The notes: generated by a model not told the origin, from the letters alone. A DNA stretch of 64,000 nt from Mesorhizobium sp. M1D.F.Ca.ET.043.01.1.1 (GCF_003952385.1 NZ_CP034444.1:5841001-5905000), one strand, 5' to 3'. Positions 53,509 through 62,566 are shown, counted from the first letter of the stretch. A program made the numbers and translations.

Positions 53509-53519
53509 CGGGTTCCGGC

Positions 53520-54161
53520 TCAGCCCTTCGGCTTCAGCCCGTCGAGGAACAGTTGCTCCAGGAAGCGCGCTGCGTCCTCGAAGCGGCCGTCGCCGCCGCG
53601 GTCGGGGCCGAGCACGGCACGGACCTGGACATCGAAATCGGCGTAATGCTGCGTCGTCGCCCAGATCGAGAAGATCAGATGCCAGGGATCGGTGCGGGCG
53701 ATCTTGCCGGCGCGCATCCAGCCCTTGATGACGGCGGCCTTCTCGTCGACCAGCGTCTTCAACTCGCCCTCCAGCATCGGCATGATGCGCGGCGCGCCCT
53801 GCAGGATCTCGTTGGCGAAGAGCCGGCTTTCGCGCGGAAAATCGCGCGCCATTTCGAGCTTGCGGCGAATATAGCTTTTAAGTTCGGTCATCGGGTCGCC
53901 GATGTCGTCGAGTTCGCGCAGCGGCGCCAGCCAGGTGTCGAGCAGCCGCTGCATCAGCGTCTCGTGAATGTCTTCCTTGCGGCGGAAGTAATAGAGAAGG
54001 TTCGGCTTCGACATGCCGGCGGCCTCTGCGATCTGGTCGATGGTCGAGCCGCGAAAGCCGTTGGTTGAAAAGACTTCGAGCGCGGCTTCCAGGATGAGGT
54101 CGCGCTTTTCCTGCTGGATGCGGGTGCGGCGGGGCGCTGAACCTTCCATCGTCGCCGTCAT
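53520..54161 (-). CDS. rutR: TetR-family pyrimidine-pathway regulator RutR
   Basis: 213 residues; ATG 54149 is an alternative start. The HTH (GSTIDQIAEAAGMSKPNLLYYF, part of residues 38-60) is followed by segments shared with E. coli RutR, recalled as similar: LDTWLAPLREL, SYIRRKLEMARDFPRESRLF, VDEKAAVIKGWMRAGKI and IFSIWATTQHYADF. RutR binds uracil or thymine and regulates pyrimidine use. It is divergent from the catabolic genes at 54389, with a RutR-like site in the gap. Confidence 0.92.
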   Translation of the reverse strand: MTATMEGSAPRRTRIQQEKRDLILEAALEVFSTNGFRGSTIDQIAEAAGMSKPNLLYYFRRKEDIHETLMQRLLDTWLAPLRELDDIGDPMTELKSYIRRKLEMARDFPRESRLFANEILQGAPRIMPMLEGELKTLVDEKAAVIKGWMRAGKIARTDPWHLIFSIWATTQHYADFDVQVRAVLGPDRGGDGRFEDAARFLEQLFLDGLKPKG

Positions 54162-54190
54162 CCCCGCAAAACTTTGCCGTGCGCGCGATC

Positions 54191-54210
54191 TGGACCAATT
54201 CTCTGGACCA
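54191..54210. repeat. Two direct copies of TGGACCA upstream of rutR
   Basis: TGGACCA occurs at 54191-54197 and 54204-54210, 13 bases apart, 30 to 49 bases upstream of the rutR start. The copies resemble RutR half sites but are direct, not inverted. Their role is not clear. Confidence 0.35.
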
Positions 54211-54294
54211 GTTTTTCCTTGGCCTGTGGAGCGCGCTTCCGATGCCGCATTTCCGTTAGTAATCCCTTGACCGCCAACATGGCGGTGCTAACGT

Positions 54295-54310
54295 TTGTCC
54301 AATCGGTCAA
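54295..54310 (+). promoter_or_regulatory. RutR-like operator in the rutR/transaminase gap
   Basis: TTGTCCAATCGGTCAA matches the RutR consensus (TTGACCA, 2 bases, TGGTCAA) at all but one base in each half and is near-palindromic. It lies 134 bases upstream of rutR and 78 bases upstream of the transaminase start. It shares the left-half core with the site at 46044. Confidence 0.7.
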
Positions 54311-54388
54311 AAATTTGCGTAGCACGAAAACGCAGCGAAGACCAAGCGTTGGCCTCACCGAAACAGGTTACAAGGGGAAGTCTTGGTC

Positions 54389-55717
54389 ATGTCCAACCGG
54401 CTGAAAGTCACGCCGAACGATCTCAGCGCATTCTGGATGCCGTTCACGGCAAACCGGCAGTTCAAGCAGGCGCCGCGCATGTTCGTGTCCGCCAAGGACA
54501 TGCATTACACGACAAGCGACGGCCGCAAGGTGCTCGACGGCACCGCCGGCCTGTGGTGCGTGAACGCCGGCCACTGCCGGCCGAAGATCACCGAAGCGAT
54601 CCAGAGCCAGGCGGCGGAGCTCGACTATGCGCCGGCCTTCCAGATGGGCCACCCGATCGTGTTCGAGCTGGCGAATCGTCTGGTCGACATCGCGCCGAAG
54701 GGCATGGACCATGTCTTCTTCACCAATTCCGGCTCGGAATCGGTCGAGACCGCGCTCAAGATGGCGATCGCCTATCACCGTGCCAGGGGCGAGGGCTCGC
54801 GCACCCGGCTGATCGGCCGCGAGCGCGGCTATCACGGCGTCAATTTCGGCGGCATCTCGGTCGGCGGCATCGTCAGCAACCGCAAGATGTTCGGCACGCT
54901 GCTCGGCGGCGTCGACCACTTGCCGCACACGCACCTGCCGGAGAAGAATGCCTTCTCGAAGGGCGTGCCGGAACATGGCGCGGAGCTGGCGAACGAGCTG
55001 GAACGCCTCGTCGCGCTGCATGATGCTTCGACCATCGCCGCCGTCATCGTCGAGCCGGTCGCGGGTTCCACCGGCGTCATCCTGCCGCCGAAGGGCTATC
55101 TGCCGAAACTTCGGGAAATCTGCACGAAGCACGGCATATTATTGATTTTCGATGAAGTGATCACCGGCTTCGGCCGTCTCGGCGCGCCGTTCGCGGCGGA
55201 TTATTTCGGCGTCACGCCCGATATCATGACCACGGCAAAGGGCGTTTCCAACGGCGTCATCCCGATGGGCGCGGTGTTCGTGAAGAAGGAGATCCACGAC
55301 GCCTTCATGACCGGTCCGGAACACATGATCGAGTTCTTCCACGGCTACACCTATTCGGGCAATCCGATCGCCTGCGCCGCGGCGTTGGGCACTTTGGACA
55401 CCTACAAGGAAGAAGGCCTGCTGACGCGTGGCGAAGAGCTCGCGCCTTACTGGGAAGACGCGCTGCATTCACTGAAGGGCGAGCCGCATGTCATCGATGT
55501 CAGAAACATCGGCCTGATCGGCGCGATCGAGCTGGCGCCGATCCCCGGTAGCCCGACCAAGCGGGCCTTCTCGGCCTTCGTCAAGGCATTCGAGCGCGGC
55601 GCGCTGATCCGCACCACCGGCGACATCATCGCGCTGTCGCCGCCGCTGATCATCACCAAGGGCCAGATCAACGAACTGATCGACCATGTTCGGGACGTTC
55701 TGCGCTCGGTAGACTAA
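54389..55717 (+). CDS. Omega-amino acid:pyruvate transaminase (beta-alanine type)
   Basis: 442 residues; ATG 54389 with AGGGGA upstream. Class-III aminotransferase features are NSGSESVETALKMA, DEVITGFGRLGAPF and the PLP lysine in TTAKGVSNG. Close relatives convert beta-alanine plus pyruvate to malonate semialdehyde plus alanine, which fits the last step of reductive pyrimidine degradation. It heads the operon with the amidohydrolase and dihydropyrimidinase. Confidence 0.92.
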   Translation: MSNRLKVTPNDLSAFWMPFTANRQFKQAPRMFVSAKDMHYTTSDGRKVLDGTAGLWCVNAGHCRPKITEAIQSQAAELDYAPAFQMGHPIVFELANRLVDIAPKGMDHVFFTNSGSESVETALKMAIAYHRARGEGSRTRLIGRERGYHGVNFGGISVGGIVSNRKMFGTLLGGVDHLPHTHLPEKNAFSKGVPEHGAELANELERLVALHDASTIAAVIVEPVAGSTGVILPPKGYLPKLREICTKHGILLIFDEVITGFGRLGAPFAADYFGVTPDIMTTAKGVSNGVIPMGAVFVKKEIHDAFMTGPEHMIEFFHGYTYSGNPIACAAALGTLDTYKEEGLLTRGEELAPYWEDALHSLKGEPHVIDVRNIGLIGAIELAPIPGSPTKRAFSAFVKAFERGALIRTTGDIIALSPPLIITKGQINELIDHVRDVLRSVD

Positions 55718-55787
55718 ACTGCTTCAACCGGCCGGGCGGCGTCGGGAACCGCCGTCCGATCGGTGACATGAAATGAGAGGACTTTGA

Positions 55788-57038
55788 ATGGCCGCCCCCG
55801 GCGAGAATCTGCGAGTGAATTCAGACCGTTTGTGGGATTCCATCATGGAGATGGCGAAGATCGGCCCCGGCATTGCCGGCGGCAACAATCGCCAGACGCT
55901 CACCGATTCCGATAAGCAGGGCCGCGAGCTGTTCAAGTCCTGGTGCGACGAGGCCGGGCTCACCATGGGCGTGGACCAGATGGGCACCATGTTCATGACG
56001 CGACCCGGCACCGATCCGGACGCGCTGCCGGTCTATGTCGGCTCCCACCTCGATACCCAGCCGACCGGCGGCAAATATGACGGCGTGCTCGGCGTGCTTT
56101 CCGGCCTGGAGGTCGTGCGCTCGCTCAACGATCTCGGCATCAAGACCAAGCATCCGATCGTCGTCACCAACTGGACGAACGAGGAAGGCGCCCGTTTCGC
56201 GCCGGCCATGCTTGCGTCGGGCGTATTCGCAGCCGTGCATACCCAGGACTACGCCTATGCCCGCAAGGACCTCGACGGCCTGACCTTCGGCGACGAGCTG
56301 AAGCGTATCGGCTGGGTCGGCGACGAGAAGGTCGGCGCACGCAAGATGCACGCCTATTTCGAGTACCATATCGAGCAGGGGCCGATCCTCGAAGCCGAGA
56401 ACAAGCAGATCGGCGTGGTTACGCACTGCCAGGGCCTGTGGTGGCTGGAGTTCACGCTGACCGGCAGGGAAGCGCATACCGGCTCGACGCCGATGAACAT
56501 GCGCGTCAATGCCGGCCTTGCCATGGCGCGCATCCTGGAAATGGTGCAGACGGTCGCGATGGAGAACCAGCCGGGCGCCGTCGGCGGCGTTGGTCAGGTG
56601 AAGTTCTCGCCCAATTCGCGCAATGTTTTACCGGGCACTGTGATCTTCACCGTCGACATCCGCTCGCCGGACCAGGCGAAGCTCGACGGCATGCGCGCCC
56701 GCATCGAGAAGGAAGCTCCGAAGATCTGCGAGCCGCTCGGCGTCAAATGCTCGGTCGAGGCTGTGGGCCATTTCGATCCGGTGACCTTCGATCCGACGCT
56801 GGTCGGGCGCGTGCGCACGGCGGCCGAAAAACTGGGCTACAGCCACATGAACCTCATTTCCGGCGCCGGCCACGACGCCTGCTGGGCGGCCAAGGTCGCG
56901 CCGGCGACCATGGTCATGTGCCCCTGCGTCGGCGGGCTCAGTCACAACGAGGCCGAGGATATCTCCAAGGAATGGGCGGCGGCGGGCGCCGACGTGCTGT
57001 TCCACGCGGTGGTCGAGACGGCGGGAATCGTTGAATGA
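55788..57038 (+). CDS. N-carbamoyl-beta-alanine amidohydrolase (beta-ureidopropionase), M20 family
   Basis: 416 residues. Metal-binding motifs are GSHLDTQPTGGKYDGVLG, TNWTNEEGARFAPAML and SGAGHDACW; a dimerisation domain segment GREAHTGSTPMNMR is also present. It hydrolyses N-carbamoyl-beta-alanine to beta-alanine, CO2 and ammonia. N-carbamoyl-L-amino acid hydrolases share this fold, but the dihydropyrimidinase that follows 70 bases later supports the pyrimidine role. It is cytoplasmic. Confidence 0.92.
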   Translation: MAAPGENLRVNSDRLWDSIMEMAKIGPGIAGGNNRQTLTDSDKQGRELFKSWCDEAGLTMGVDQMGTMFMTRPGTDPDALPVYVGSHLDTQPTGGKYDGVLGVLSGLEVVRSLNDLGIKTKHPIVVTNWTNEEGARFAPAMLASGVFAAVHTQDYAYARKDLDGLTFGDELKRIGWVGDEKVGARKMHAYFEYHIEQGPILEAENKQIGVVTHCQGLWWLEFTLTGREAHTGSTPMNMRVNAGLAMARILEMVQTVAMENQPGAVGGVGQVKFSPNSRNVLPGTVIFTVDIRSPDQAKLDGMRARIEKEAPKICEPLGVKCSVEAVGHFDPVTFDPTLVGRVRTAAEKLGYSHMNLISGAGHDACWAAKVAPATMVMCPCVGGLSHNEAEDISKEWAAAGADVLFHAVVETAGIVE

Positions 57039-57107
57039 CCGAATAGATCCGTCACCTCGCAACACCGCTCGCAAAGAAGCGCGAAAAGATCAGGGGAACT
57101 GAAGAGA

Positions 57108-58559
57108 ATGACCAAAGTCATCAAGAACGGCACCATCGTCACCGCCGACCGGACATGGAAGGCCGACGTGGTGTTCAGCCACGGCAAGATCATCGCCATC
57201 GGCTCGGACCTGCACGGCGATCATGAGTTCGACGCCACGGGCTGCTACATCATGCCGGGCGGCATCGATCCGCACACCCATCTCGAAATGCCTTTCATGG
57301 GCACCTATTCGGCCGACGATTTCGAATCCGGCACGCGCGCGGCGCTCTCCGGCGGCACGACGATGGTGGTCGACTTCTGCCTGCCGGCGCCGCAGCAGTC
57401 GCTGCTCGAGGCCCTGCAGATGTGGGACAACAAGACCTCGAAGGCGGCTTGCGACTATTCCTTCCACATGGCGATCACCTGGTGGGGCAAGCAGGTGTTC
57501 GACGAGATGGCGACCGTGGTCGACCGGGGCATCACCTCGTTCAAGCACTTCATGGCCTATAAGGGCGCGCTGATGGTCGACGACGACGAGATGTATGCCT
57601 CGTTCCAGCGCTGCGCCGATCTCGGCGCGCTGCCGCTGGTGCATGCCGAGAATGGCGACGTGGTCGCTGCCCTCTCGCAAAAACTGCTTGCCGCCGGCAA
57701 CAACGGGCCGGAAGGCCATGCCTATTCGCGCCCGCCGGAGGTGGAGGGCGAAGCGACCAATCGCGCCATCATGATCGCCGACATGGCCGGCGTGCCGCTC
57801 TACGTCGTGCACGTCTCCTGCGAGCAGAGCCACGAGGCCATCCGCCGCGCTCGCCAGAAGGGCATGCGGGTGTTCGGCGAGCCGCTGATCCAGCACCTGA
57901 CGCTCGACGAGACCGAATATTTCAACAAGGACTGGGACCATGCGGCGCGGCGTGTGATGAGTCCGCCTTTCCGCAGCAAGTGGCATCAGGATTCGCTGTG
58001 GGCGGGCCTGCAGGCCGGCTCGCTGCAGGTGGTGGCGACGGACCACTGCTCCTTCACCACCAAGCAGAAGCGCAACGGCGTGGGCGACTTCACCAAGATC
58101 CCGAACGGGACCGGCGGGCTCGAGGACCGCTTGCCTATTCTTTGGACTACCGGCGTCAACACCGGCCGGCTGACGATGAACGAGTTCGTGGCGGTGACCT
58201 CGACCAACATCGCCAAGATCCTCAACATGTATCCGAAGAAAGGCGCGATCGTCGAAGGCGCCGACGCCGACATCCTCGTCTGGGATCCGAAGCGCAAGAA
58301 GAAGATCTCGGCCAAGAAGCAGCAGTCGGTGATCGACTACAATGTCTTCGAAGGTTTCGAGGTGACCGGCCTGCCGCGCTTCGTCTTCTCGCGCGGCGAG
58401 CTCTCGATCGAGGAGGCGGACGTCAAGGCCAAGATCGGCCATGGCGAGTTCGTCGCCCGCGAGCCGAACGCCGCGGTAAACCGGGCGCTGTCGACCTGGA
58501 AGGAGATTTCCGCGCCGCGTAAGGTGGAGCGCACCGGCATTCCGGCGACGGGAGTTTGA
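57108..58559 (+). CDS. hydA: Dihydropyrimidinase (hydantoinase)
   Basis: 483 residues with AGGGGA upstream. The cyclic amidohydrolase metal site is complete: IDPHTHLEMP (H-x-H), carboxylated lysine candidate in TSFKHFMAYKG, histidines in PLVHAENGD and YVVHVSCEQ, and aspartate in VATDHCSF. It opens 5,6-dihydrouracil to N-carbamoyl-beta-alanine. The product feeds the amidohydrolase encoded just upstream. Hydantoin activity is possible but the context points to dihydropyrimidines. Confidence 0.95.
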   Translation: MTKVIKNGTIVTADRTWKADVVFSHGKIIAIGSDLHGDHEFDATGCYIMPGGIDPHTHLEMPFMGTYSADDFESGTRAALSGGTTMVVDFCLPAPQQSLLEALQMWDNKTSKAACDYSFHMAITWWGKQVFDEMATVVDRGITSFKHFMAYKGALMVDDDEMYASFQRCADLGALPLVHAENGDVVAALSQKLLAAGNNGPEGHAYSRPPEVEGEATNRAIMIADMAGVPLYVVHVSCEQSHEAIRRARQKGMRVFGEPLIQHLTLDETEYFNKDWDHAARRVMSPPFRSKWHQDSLWAGLQAGSLQVVATDHCSFTTKQKRNGVGDFTKIPNGTGGLEDRLPILWTTGVNTGRLTMNEFVAVTSTNIAKILNMYPKKGAIVEGADADILVWDPKRKKKISAKKQQSVIDYNVFEGFEVTGLPRFVFSRGELSIEEADVKAKIGHGEFVAREPNAAVNRALSTWKEISAPRKVERTGIPATGV

Positions 58560-58561
58560 GC

Positions 58562-58939
58562 GTGCGGGCTCTCTATCTTGCAATCGCGGCTGCCTCGCTG
58601 CTGACCGCAGGCTCGGCCTTTGCTGCCGGCATCGACCTCAGCAAGCCTTACGGCGACAAGTATGGCTGCATCAACAGAAACGGCCAGGAAGTCACCGCCG
58701 ATCAGATGCTGCTTCTGACCGACAAGGAGCTGATCACTGCGGCCAGCGCCTGCACCTTCAGCGACAAGCAGGTGCAGGCCGATGGTTCGCTTGTGGTGAC
58801 AGCAAAATGTGAGGCGGAAGGCGAAGAGGGGCAGGCGCCGATCAAGTTCACCATCAAGCGCAGCAAAAAGAATGCGAAGAAGCTGGTGGTGACCGACCAG
58901 GACGGCAATGCAATGGGAGAAGTCTCCCGGTGCAAATGA
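58562..58939 (+). CDS. Small exported protein in the pyrimidine operon
   Basis: 125 residues from GTG 58562, with GGGAG upstream; it starts 2 bases after the dihydropyrimidinase stop. A signal peptide ends near SAFAAG. The mature part is lysine-rich, with three cysteines (YGCIN, SACTF, AKCEA) plus a C-terminal RCK, so two disulfides are possible. I do not recognise a family. Its tight coupling to the catabolic gene is the only functional hint. Confidence 0.8.
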   Translation: MRALYLAIAAASLLTAGSAFAAGIDLSKPYGDKYGCINRNGQEVTADQMLLLTDKELITAASACTFSDKQVQADGSLVVTAKCEAEGEEGQAPIKFTIKRSKKNAKKLVVTDQDGNAMGEVSRCK

Positions 58940-58956
58940 CGGCAATACCGTCGACC

Positions 58957-59361
58957 TCAGGCAACCAAGGCATCCAGTTCCGGCAGCAGGACAACGCTTT
59001 CCTGCTCGTTGGGATCTGTGCGGGCAATGACGGCCGAGGAAGGCGCGCCGCTCAGATTGGCCGGCAGATGCGGCACGCCAGCGGGGATGTAGAAGAGGTC
59101 GCCGGCCTTGACGACGATATGATGCTCGAGCCGGTCGCCGTACCAGGTGTGGACCTCGCCGGAGAGCACATAGATCGCCGTCTCGTGGTTCTCATGCATA
59201 TGCGCCTTTGCGCGGGCGCCGGGTGGCATGGTGAGAAGATGCATGCAGATGCCGGAAGAGCCGACGGTCTCGGCGGCTATGCCGGCGAAATAGCTCAGCC
59301 CCTGCTTGCCTTCATAAGTGCTTTCAGGGCGAATAAGATGACAAGTGGGTTTAGGCGACAT
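58957..59361 (-). CDS. Cupin-domain protein
   Basis: 134 residues from ATG 59361, with GGAG upstream; the longer frame to 59511 has no support. The cupin metal-binding motif is visible as AKAHMHENHETAIYVLSGEV near residue 55 and a second strand AGDLFYIPAGVPHLPAN near 95. It could be an isomerase, a dioxygenase or a sensor; the sequence does not tell. It is convergent with the small exported protein and divergent from the ABC importer. Confidence 0.85.
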   Translation of the reverse strand: MSPKPTCHLIRPESTYEGKQGLSYFAGIAAETVGSSGICMHLLTMPPGARAKAHMHENHETAIYVLSGEVHTWYGDRLEHHIVVKAGDLFYIPAGVPHLPANLSGAPSSAVIARTDPNEQESVVLLPELDALVA

Positions 59362-59477
59362 CGGCAAGGCTCCGGGCGTCGATCGAATGGGACTGGACGA
59401 GTGGAAAACAACATCAACGCAAAAGCAACGGGATTTCATCCTGCGCGGCAGCGGCTGCGAAAGGCAGGTTTCTGCCA

Positions 59478-60269
59478 ATGAGCGGACAGTCGCCAGCCGT
59501 CGTTTCGGCAAGCAAGCTCGGCCTTACCTTCCAGACCAATGACGGTCCGGTGCAGGCGCTGTCAAATGTCGATCTCACCATAGGCAAGGGCGAATTCGTC
59601 TCCTTCATCGGCCCCTCGGGTTGCGGCAAGACCACGCTTCTGCGCGTCATCGCCGACCTGGAGAAGCCGACTTCGGGAACGATCTCCGTCAACGGCATGA
59701 CGCCCGAGCAGGCGCGCGAGAAACGCGCCTATGGCTATGTCTTCCAGGCGGCGGCGCTGTTCCCGTGGCGCACGATCGAGCGCAACGTCGCGCTGCCGCT
59801 GGAGATCATCGGCCTCAGCCAGGCCGAGCAGGCGGAACGCATCAAGCGCACGCTCGAACTCGTCAACCTCTCCGGTTTCGAGAAGAAATACCCCTGGCAG
59901 CTTTCCGGCGGCATGCAGCAGCGCGCTTCGATCGCGCGTGCCTTGGCCTTCGACGCCGATCTGTTGTTGATGGACGAGCCGTTCGGCGCACTCGACGAGA
60001 TCGTGCGCGACCATTTGAACGAACAGCTTCTGGAATTGTGGGAGCGGACCAACAAGACGATCTGCTTCGTCACCCATTCGATCCCCGAGGCGGTCTATCT
60101 GTCGACCCGCATCGTCGTCATGTCGCCGCGGCCGGGCCGCGTCAGCGACGTCATCGAATCGACCCTGCCGCGAAAGCGGCCGCTCGACATCCGCGAGACG
60201 CCGGAGTTCCTGGCGATCGCTGCGCGCGTGCGCGATGGGTTGAGGGCCGGGCACAGCTATGATGATTGA
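59478..60269 (+). CDS. ABC transporter ATP-binding protein (nitrate/sulfonate/thiamine-precursor type)
   Basis: 263 residues. Walker A GPSGCGKTT lies at about residues 48-56, signature LSGGMQQRASIARALAF at about 140, Walker [12 protein letters not shown] at about 165. The closest pattern is the SsuB/TauB/ThiZ group. With the two permeases and the NMT1-like binding protein it forms one importer. The next gene follows after 226 bases filled with repeats. Confidence 0.93.
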   Translation: MSGQSPAVVSASKLGLTFQTNDGPVQALSNVDLTIGKGEFVSFIGPSGCGKTTLLRVIADLEKPTSGTISVNGMTPEQAREKRAYGYVFQAAALFPWRTIERNVALPLEIIGLSQAEQAERIKRTLELVNLSGFEKKYPWQLSGGMQQRASIARALAFDADLLLMDEPFGALDEIVRDHLNEQLLELWERTNKTICFVTHSIPEAVYLSTRIVVMSPRPGRVSDVIESTLPRKRPLDIRETPEFLAIAARVRDGLRAGHSYDD

Positions 60270-60297
60270 GCGCCGTCAGGAGCGAGCGCCTGCCCGC

Positions 60298-60423
60298 GCC
60301 TTCGTCATCCCAGGACGGAGCGCCCGCGATGCGGCGTGCGTGAAGGGAGCGGCCAACCACGCCTTCGTCATCCTAGGGCGAAGCACGCGCGAAGCGGCGT
60401 GCGCAGACCCTAGGATGACGAAG
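60298..60423. repeat. Two copies of a palindromic intergenic repeat
   Basis: Two related units begin GCCTTCGTCATCC at 60298 and 60361. In the second, CTTCGTCATCCTAGGG (60363-60378) pairs perfectly with CCCTAGGATGACGAAG (60408-60423), with nested GCACGC and GCGTGC inside. Similar elements are common between genes in Mesorhizobium. They lie inside an ABC operon, between ATPase and permease. Confidence 0.75.
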
Positions 60424-60458
60424 AGGAAGGCGCCCGGCCTTCGCTTCGCTCCGGCCAC

Positions 60459-60479
60459 CCTCTCCCCGGTGGGGAGAGG
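60459..60479. repeat. Short palindromic repeat related to the one at 17714
   Basis: CCTCTCCCC (60459-60467) pairs with GGGGAGAGG (60471-60479) around GGT. It differs from the 17714-17743 element mainly in stem detail and loop length. It ends 16 bases before the permease start and may lie in its untranslated leader. Confidence 0.65.
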
Positions 60480-60495
60480 AGAAGGGCGGCGCTAG

Positions 60496-61374
60496 ATGGA
60501 CTCCTTCCGTTCCAAGATCATTCCCGTCACCACCATCCTCGCCGGCCTGGTGGTGATCTGGTACGTCTTCGCCGTTATCCTCAACGCGCCGTTCCAGCGC
60601 GATCTTGACGCCAGAGCCAACGAGACTCCCGGCACTGTCGAATTCGTCGGCAAGACGCTGTCGCAGCCGAAGCCGACGCTGCCGGCGCCCCATCAGGTGG
60701 CGGTGAACTTCTTCGAGAACACCTTCCTGCGGTCGATCACCTCGAACCGCAGCCTCGTCTACAATGCCTGGGTGACGCTGTCCTCGACGCTGCTCGGCTT
60801 TGCCTTCGGCACGGCGCTGGGCATCGTCATCGCGGTCGGCATCGTGCATGTGGCGACGCTCGACCGCAGCCTGATGCCATGGATCATCGCCTCGCAGACT
60901 GTCCCGATCCTGGCGGTGGCGCCGATGATCATCGTGGTGCTGGCGGCGATCGGCATCACCGGCCTGGTCCCGAAGGCGCTGATCTCGACCTATCTCTCTT
61001 TCTTCCCCGTTGCTGTCGGCATGGTGAAGGGCCTGCGCTCGCCCGAGCTCATGCATCTCGACCTGATGCACACCTACAACGCCAGCCGCTCGCAGACCTT
61101 CTGGAAGCTGAGGGTGCCGGCTTCGGTGCCGTTCCTGTTCACCTCGATGAAGGTGGCGGTGGCGGCAAGCCTGGTCGGCGCCATCGTCGGCGAACTGCCG
61201 ACAGGCGCCGTCGCCGGCATCGGCGCCAAGCTCTTGTCCGGCGCCTATTACAGCCAGACGATCGACATCTGGTCGGCGCTGGTCGCTGGTTCCGTGGTCG
61301 CTGCGCTGCTGGTGATGGTGGTCGGCATTGCCGGCCGCTTGGTCGACCGCGCCATGGGCGGGAGGCCGGCATGA
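60496..61374 (+). CDS. ABC transporter permease 1 (SsuC/ThiX-like)
   Basis: 292 residues with six or so predicted membrane segments. Family motif region SRSQTFWKLRVPASVPFLF (about residues 195-213) is the EAA-type coupling loop, and VAASLVGAIVGELP follows. It is one half of the membrane channel for the importer. Its stop overlaps the next start as ATGA. Confidence 0.92.
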   Translation: MDSFRSKIIPVTTILAGLVVIWYVFAVILNAPFQRDLDARANETPGTVEFVGKTLSQPKPTLPAPHQVAVNFFENTFLRSITSNRSLVYNAWVTLSSTLLGFAFGTALGIVIAVGIVHVATLDRSLMPWIIASQTVPILAVAPMIIVVLAAIGITGLVPKALISTYLSFFPVAVGMVKGLRSPELMHLDLMHTYNASRSQTFWKLRVPASVPFLFTSMKVAVAASLVGAIVGELPTGAVAGIGAKLLSGAYYSQTIDIWSALVAGSVVAALLVMVVGIAGRLVDRAMGGRPA

Positions 61375-62525
61375 ACTGGCTGAAACCATCCTGGCAAGCG
61401 ATGCTTGCGATCGTCTTTTGCCTCATCGCCTTCGCGCTCGGCGCGATGTCGAAACCGGAAGCGGCCGCGCTGGCCCAGCCCGCCGCGACGATCGCCTACC
61501 CGTATATGGGCACAAAGGGCCTGATCCTCGCGCTGCTGCTGATCGCCGCGCTGGTTTCCACCGTGAGACTCGCGCCGGTTGTCGAGGCCGCCGTGCTGTT
61601 CATCGGCGCCCATTTCGCTGCCTGGCTGCTGATCAAGGGCATAGGCGGCTTCGAGGGTACTGCGTTGGCGCCTTACTTTTTGACTCTCGCAGCCGCGTGG
61701 TTGCTTGCTTGGCGCTGTGTGGCCCTCCTATCTTCGCTAAGACCCGCGGCCAACGGGGCGAAGACCGCGCTGCGCCTCATCATCCCGGCGATCTTCGGCG
61801 CCTGGATCCTGATCATCTGGGAAGCGGTGACGCGGGGCGCCGGCATCCCGTTCATCCTTTTGCCGCCGCCAAGCGCCATCGGCGCGCGCATCGCCAACTC
61901 GCTGCCGATCCTGGGGTCGGATGTGCGGCAGACCATCTTCAAGGCGGTGCTGGTCGGCTATATCGTCGGCAACCTCGCCGGCTTCATCGTCGCCATCCTC
62001 GCCGACCGCGTGCCGTTCCTGCGGCGAGGGCTGCTGCCGATCGGCAACATGGTGTCGGCGCTGCCGATCATCGGTGTAGCGCCGATCATGGTGATGTGGT
62101 TCGGCTTCGATTGGCCGTCCAAGGCCGCGGTCGTCATCATCATGACCTTCTTCCCGATGCTGGTGAACACGGTCGCCGGGCTTGCCGCCTCCGGCCATAT
62201 GGAGCGCGACCTGATGCGCACCTATGCGTCGGGTTATTGGCCGACGCTTCTGAAGCTCAGGCTGCCGGCGGCAATGCCGTTCATCTTCAACGCGCTGAAG
62301 ATCAACTCGACGCTGGCGCTGATCGGCGCCATCGTCGCGGAGTTCTTCGGCACCCCGGTGGTGGGCATGGGATTCCGCATTTCGACGGAAGTCGGGCGGA
62401 TGAACATCGACATGGTGTGGGCCGAAATCGCAGTTGCAGCACTGGCGGGTTCGGTCTTTTATGGTGTGGTCGCTCTAGTCGAGAGAGCCGTCACGTTTTG
62501 GCATCCCTCTGTCCGTGGTGGATAG
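61371..62525 (+). CDS. ABC transporter permease 2 (SsuC/ThiX-like, with N-terminal extension)
   Basis: 384 residues from ATG 61371. About 130 extra residues with four predicted helices (MLAIVFCLIAFALGAM, GLILALLLIAALVSTVRL, AAVLFIGAHFAAWLLIKG and a further one) precede the usual permease domain. That domain has PILGSDVRQTIFKAVLVGYI and the coupling loop ASGYWPTLLKLRLPAAMPF. It is the partner of the preceding permease. Confidence 0.92.
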   Translation: MNWLKPSWQAMLAIVFCLIAFALGAMSKPEAAALAQPAATIAYPYMGTKGLILALLLIAALVSTVRLAPVVEAAVLFIGAHFAAWLLIKGIGGFEGTALAPYFLTLAAAWLLAWRCVALLSSLRPAANGAKTALRLIIPAIFGAWILIIWEAVTRGAGIPFILLPPPSAIGARIANSLPILGSDVRQTIFKAVLVGYIVGNLAGFIVAILADRVPFLRRGLLPIGNMVSALPIIGVAPIMVMWFGFDWPSKAAVVIIMTFFPMLVNTVAGLAASGHMERDLMRTYASGYWPTLLKLRLPAAMPFIFNALKINSTLALIGAIVAEFFGTPVVGMGFRISTEVGRMNIDMVWAEIAVAALAGSVFYGVVALVERAVTFWHPSVRGG

Positions 62526-62566
62526 GGGCGGTGGGTTCAAGGGTGCTAACTTCAGAGGGTAAAAAC

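Noticed and set aside
54268..54290. TTGACCGCC and GGCGGT pair in the rutR/transaminase gap
   Set aside because: The spacing and right half do not fit the RutR consensus; the site at 54295 fits much better.
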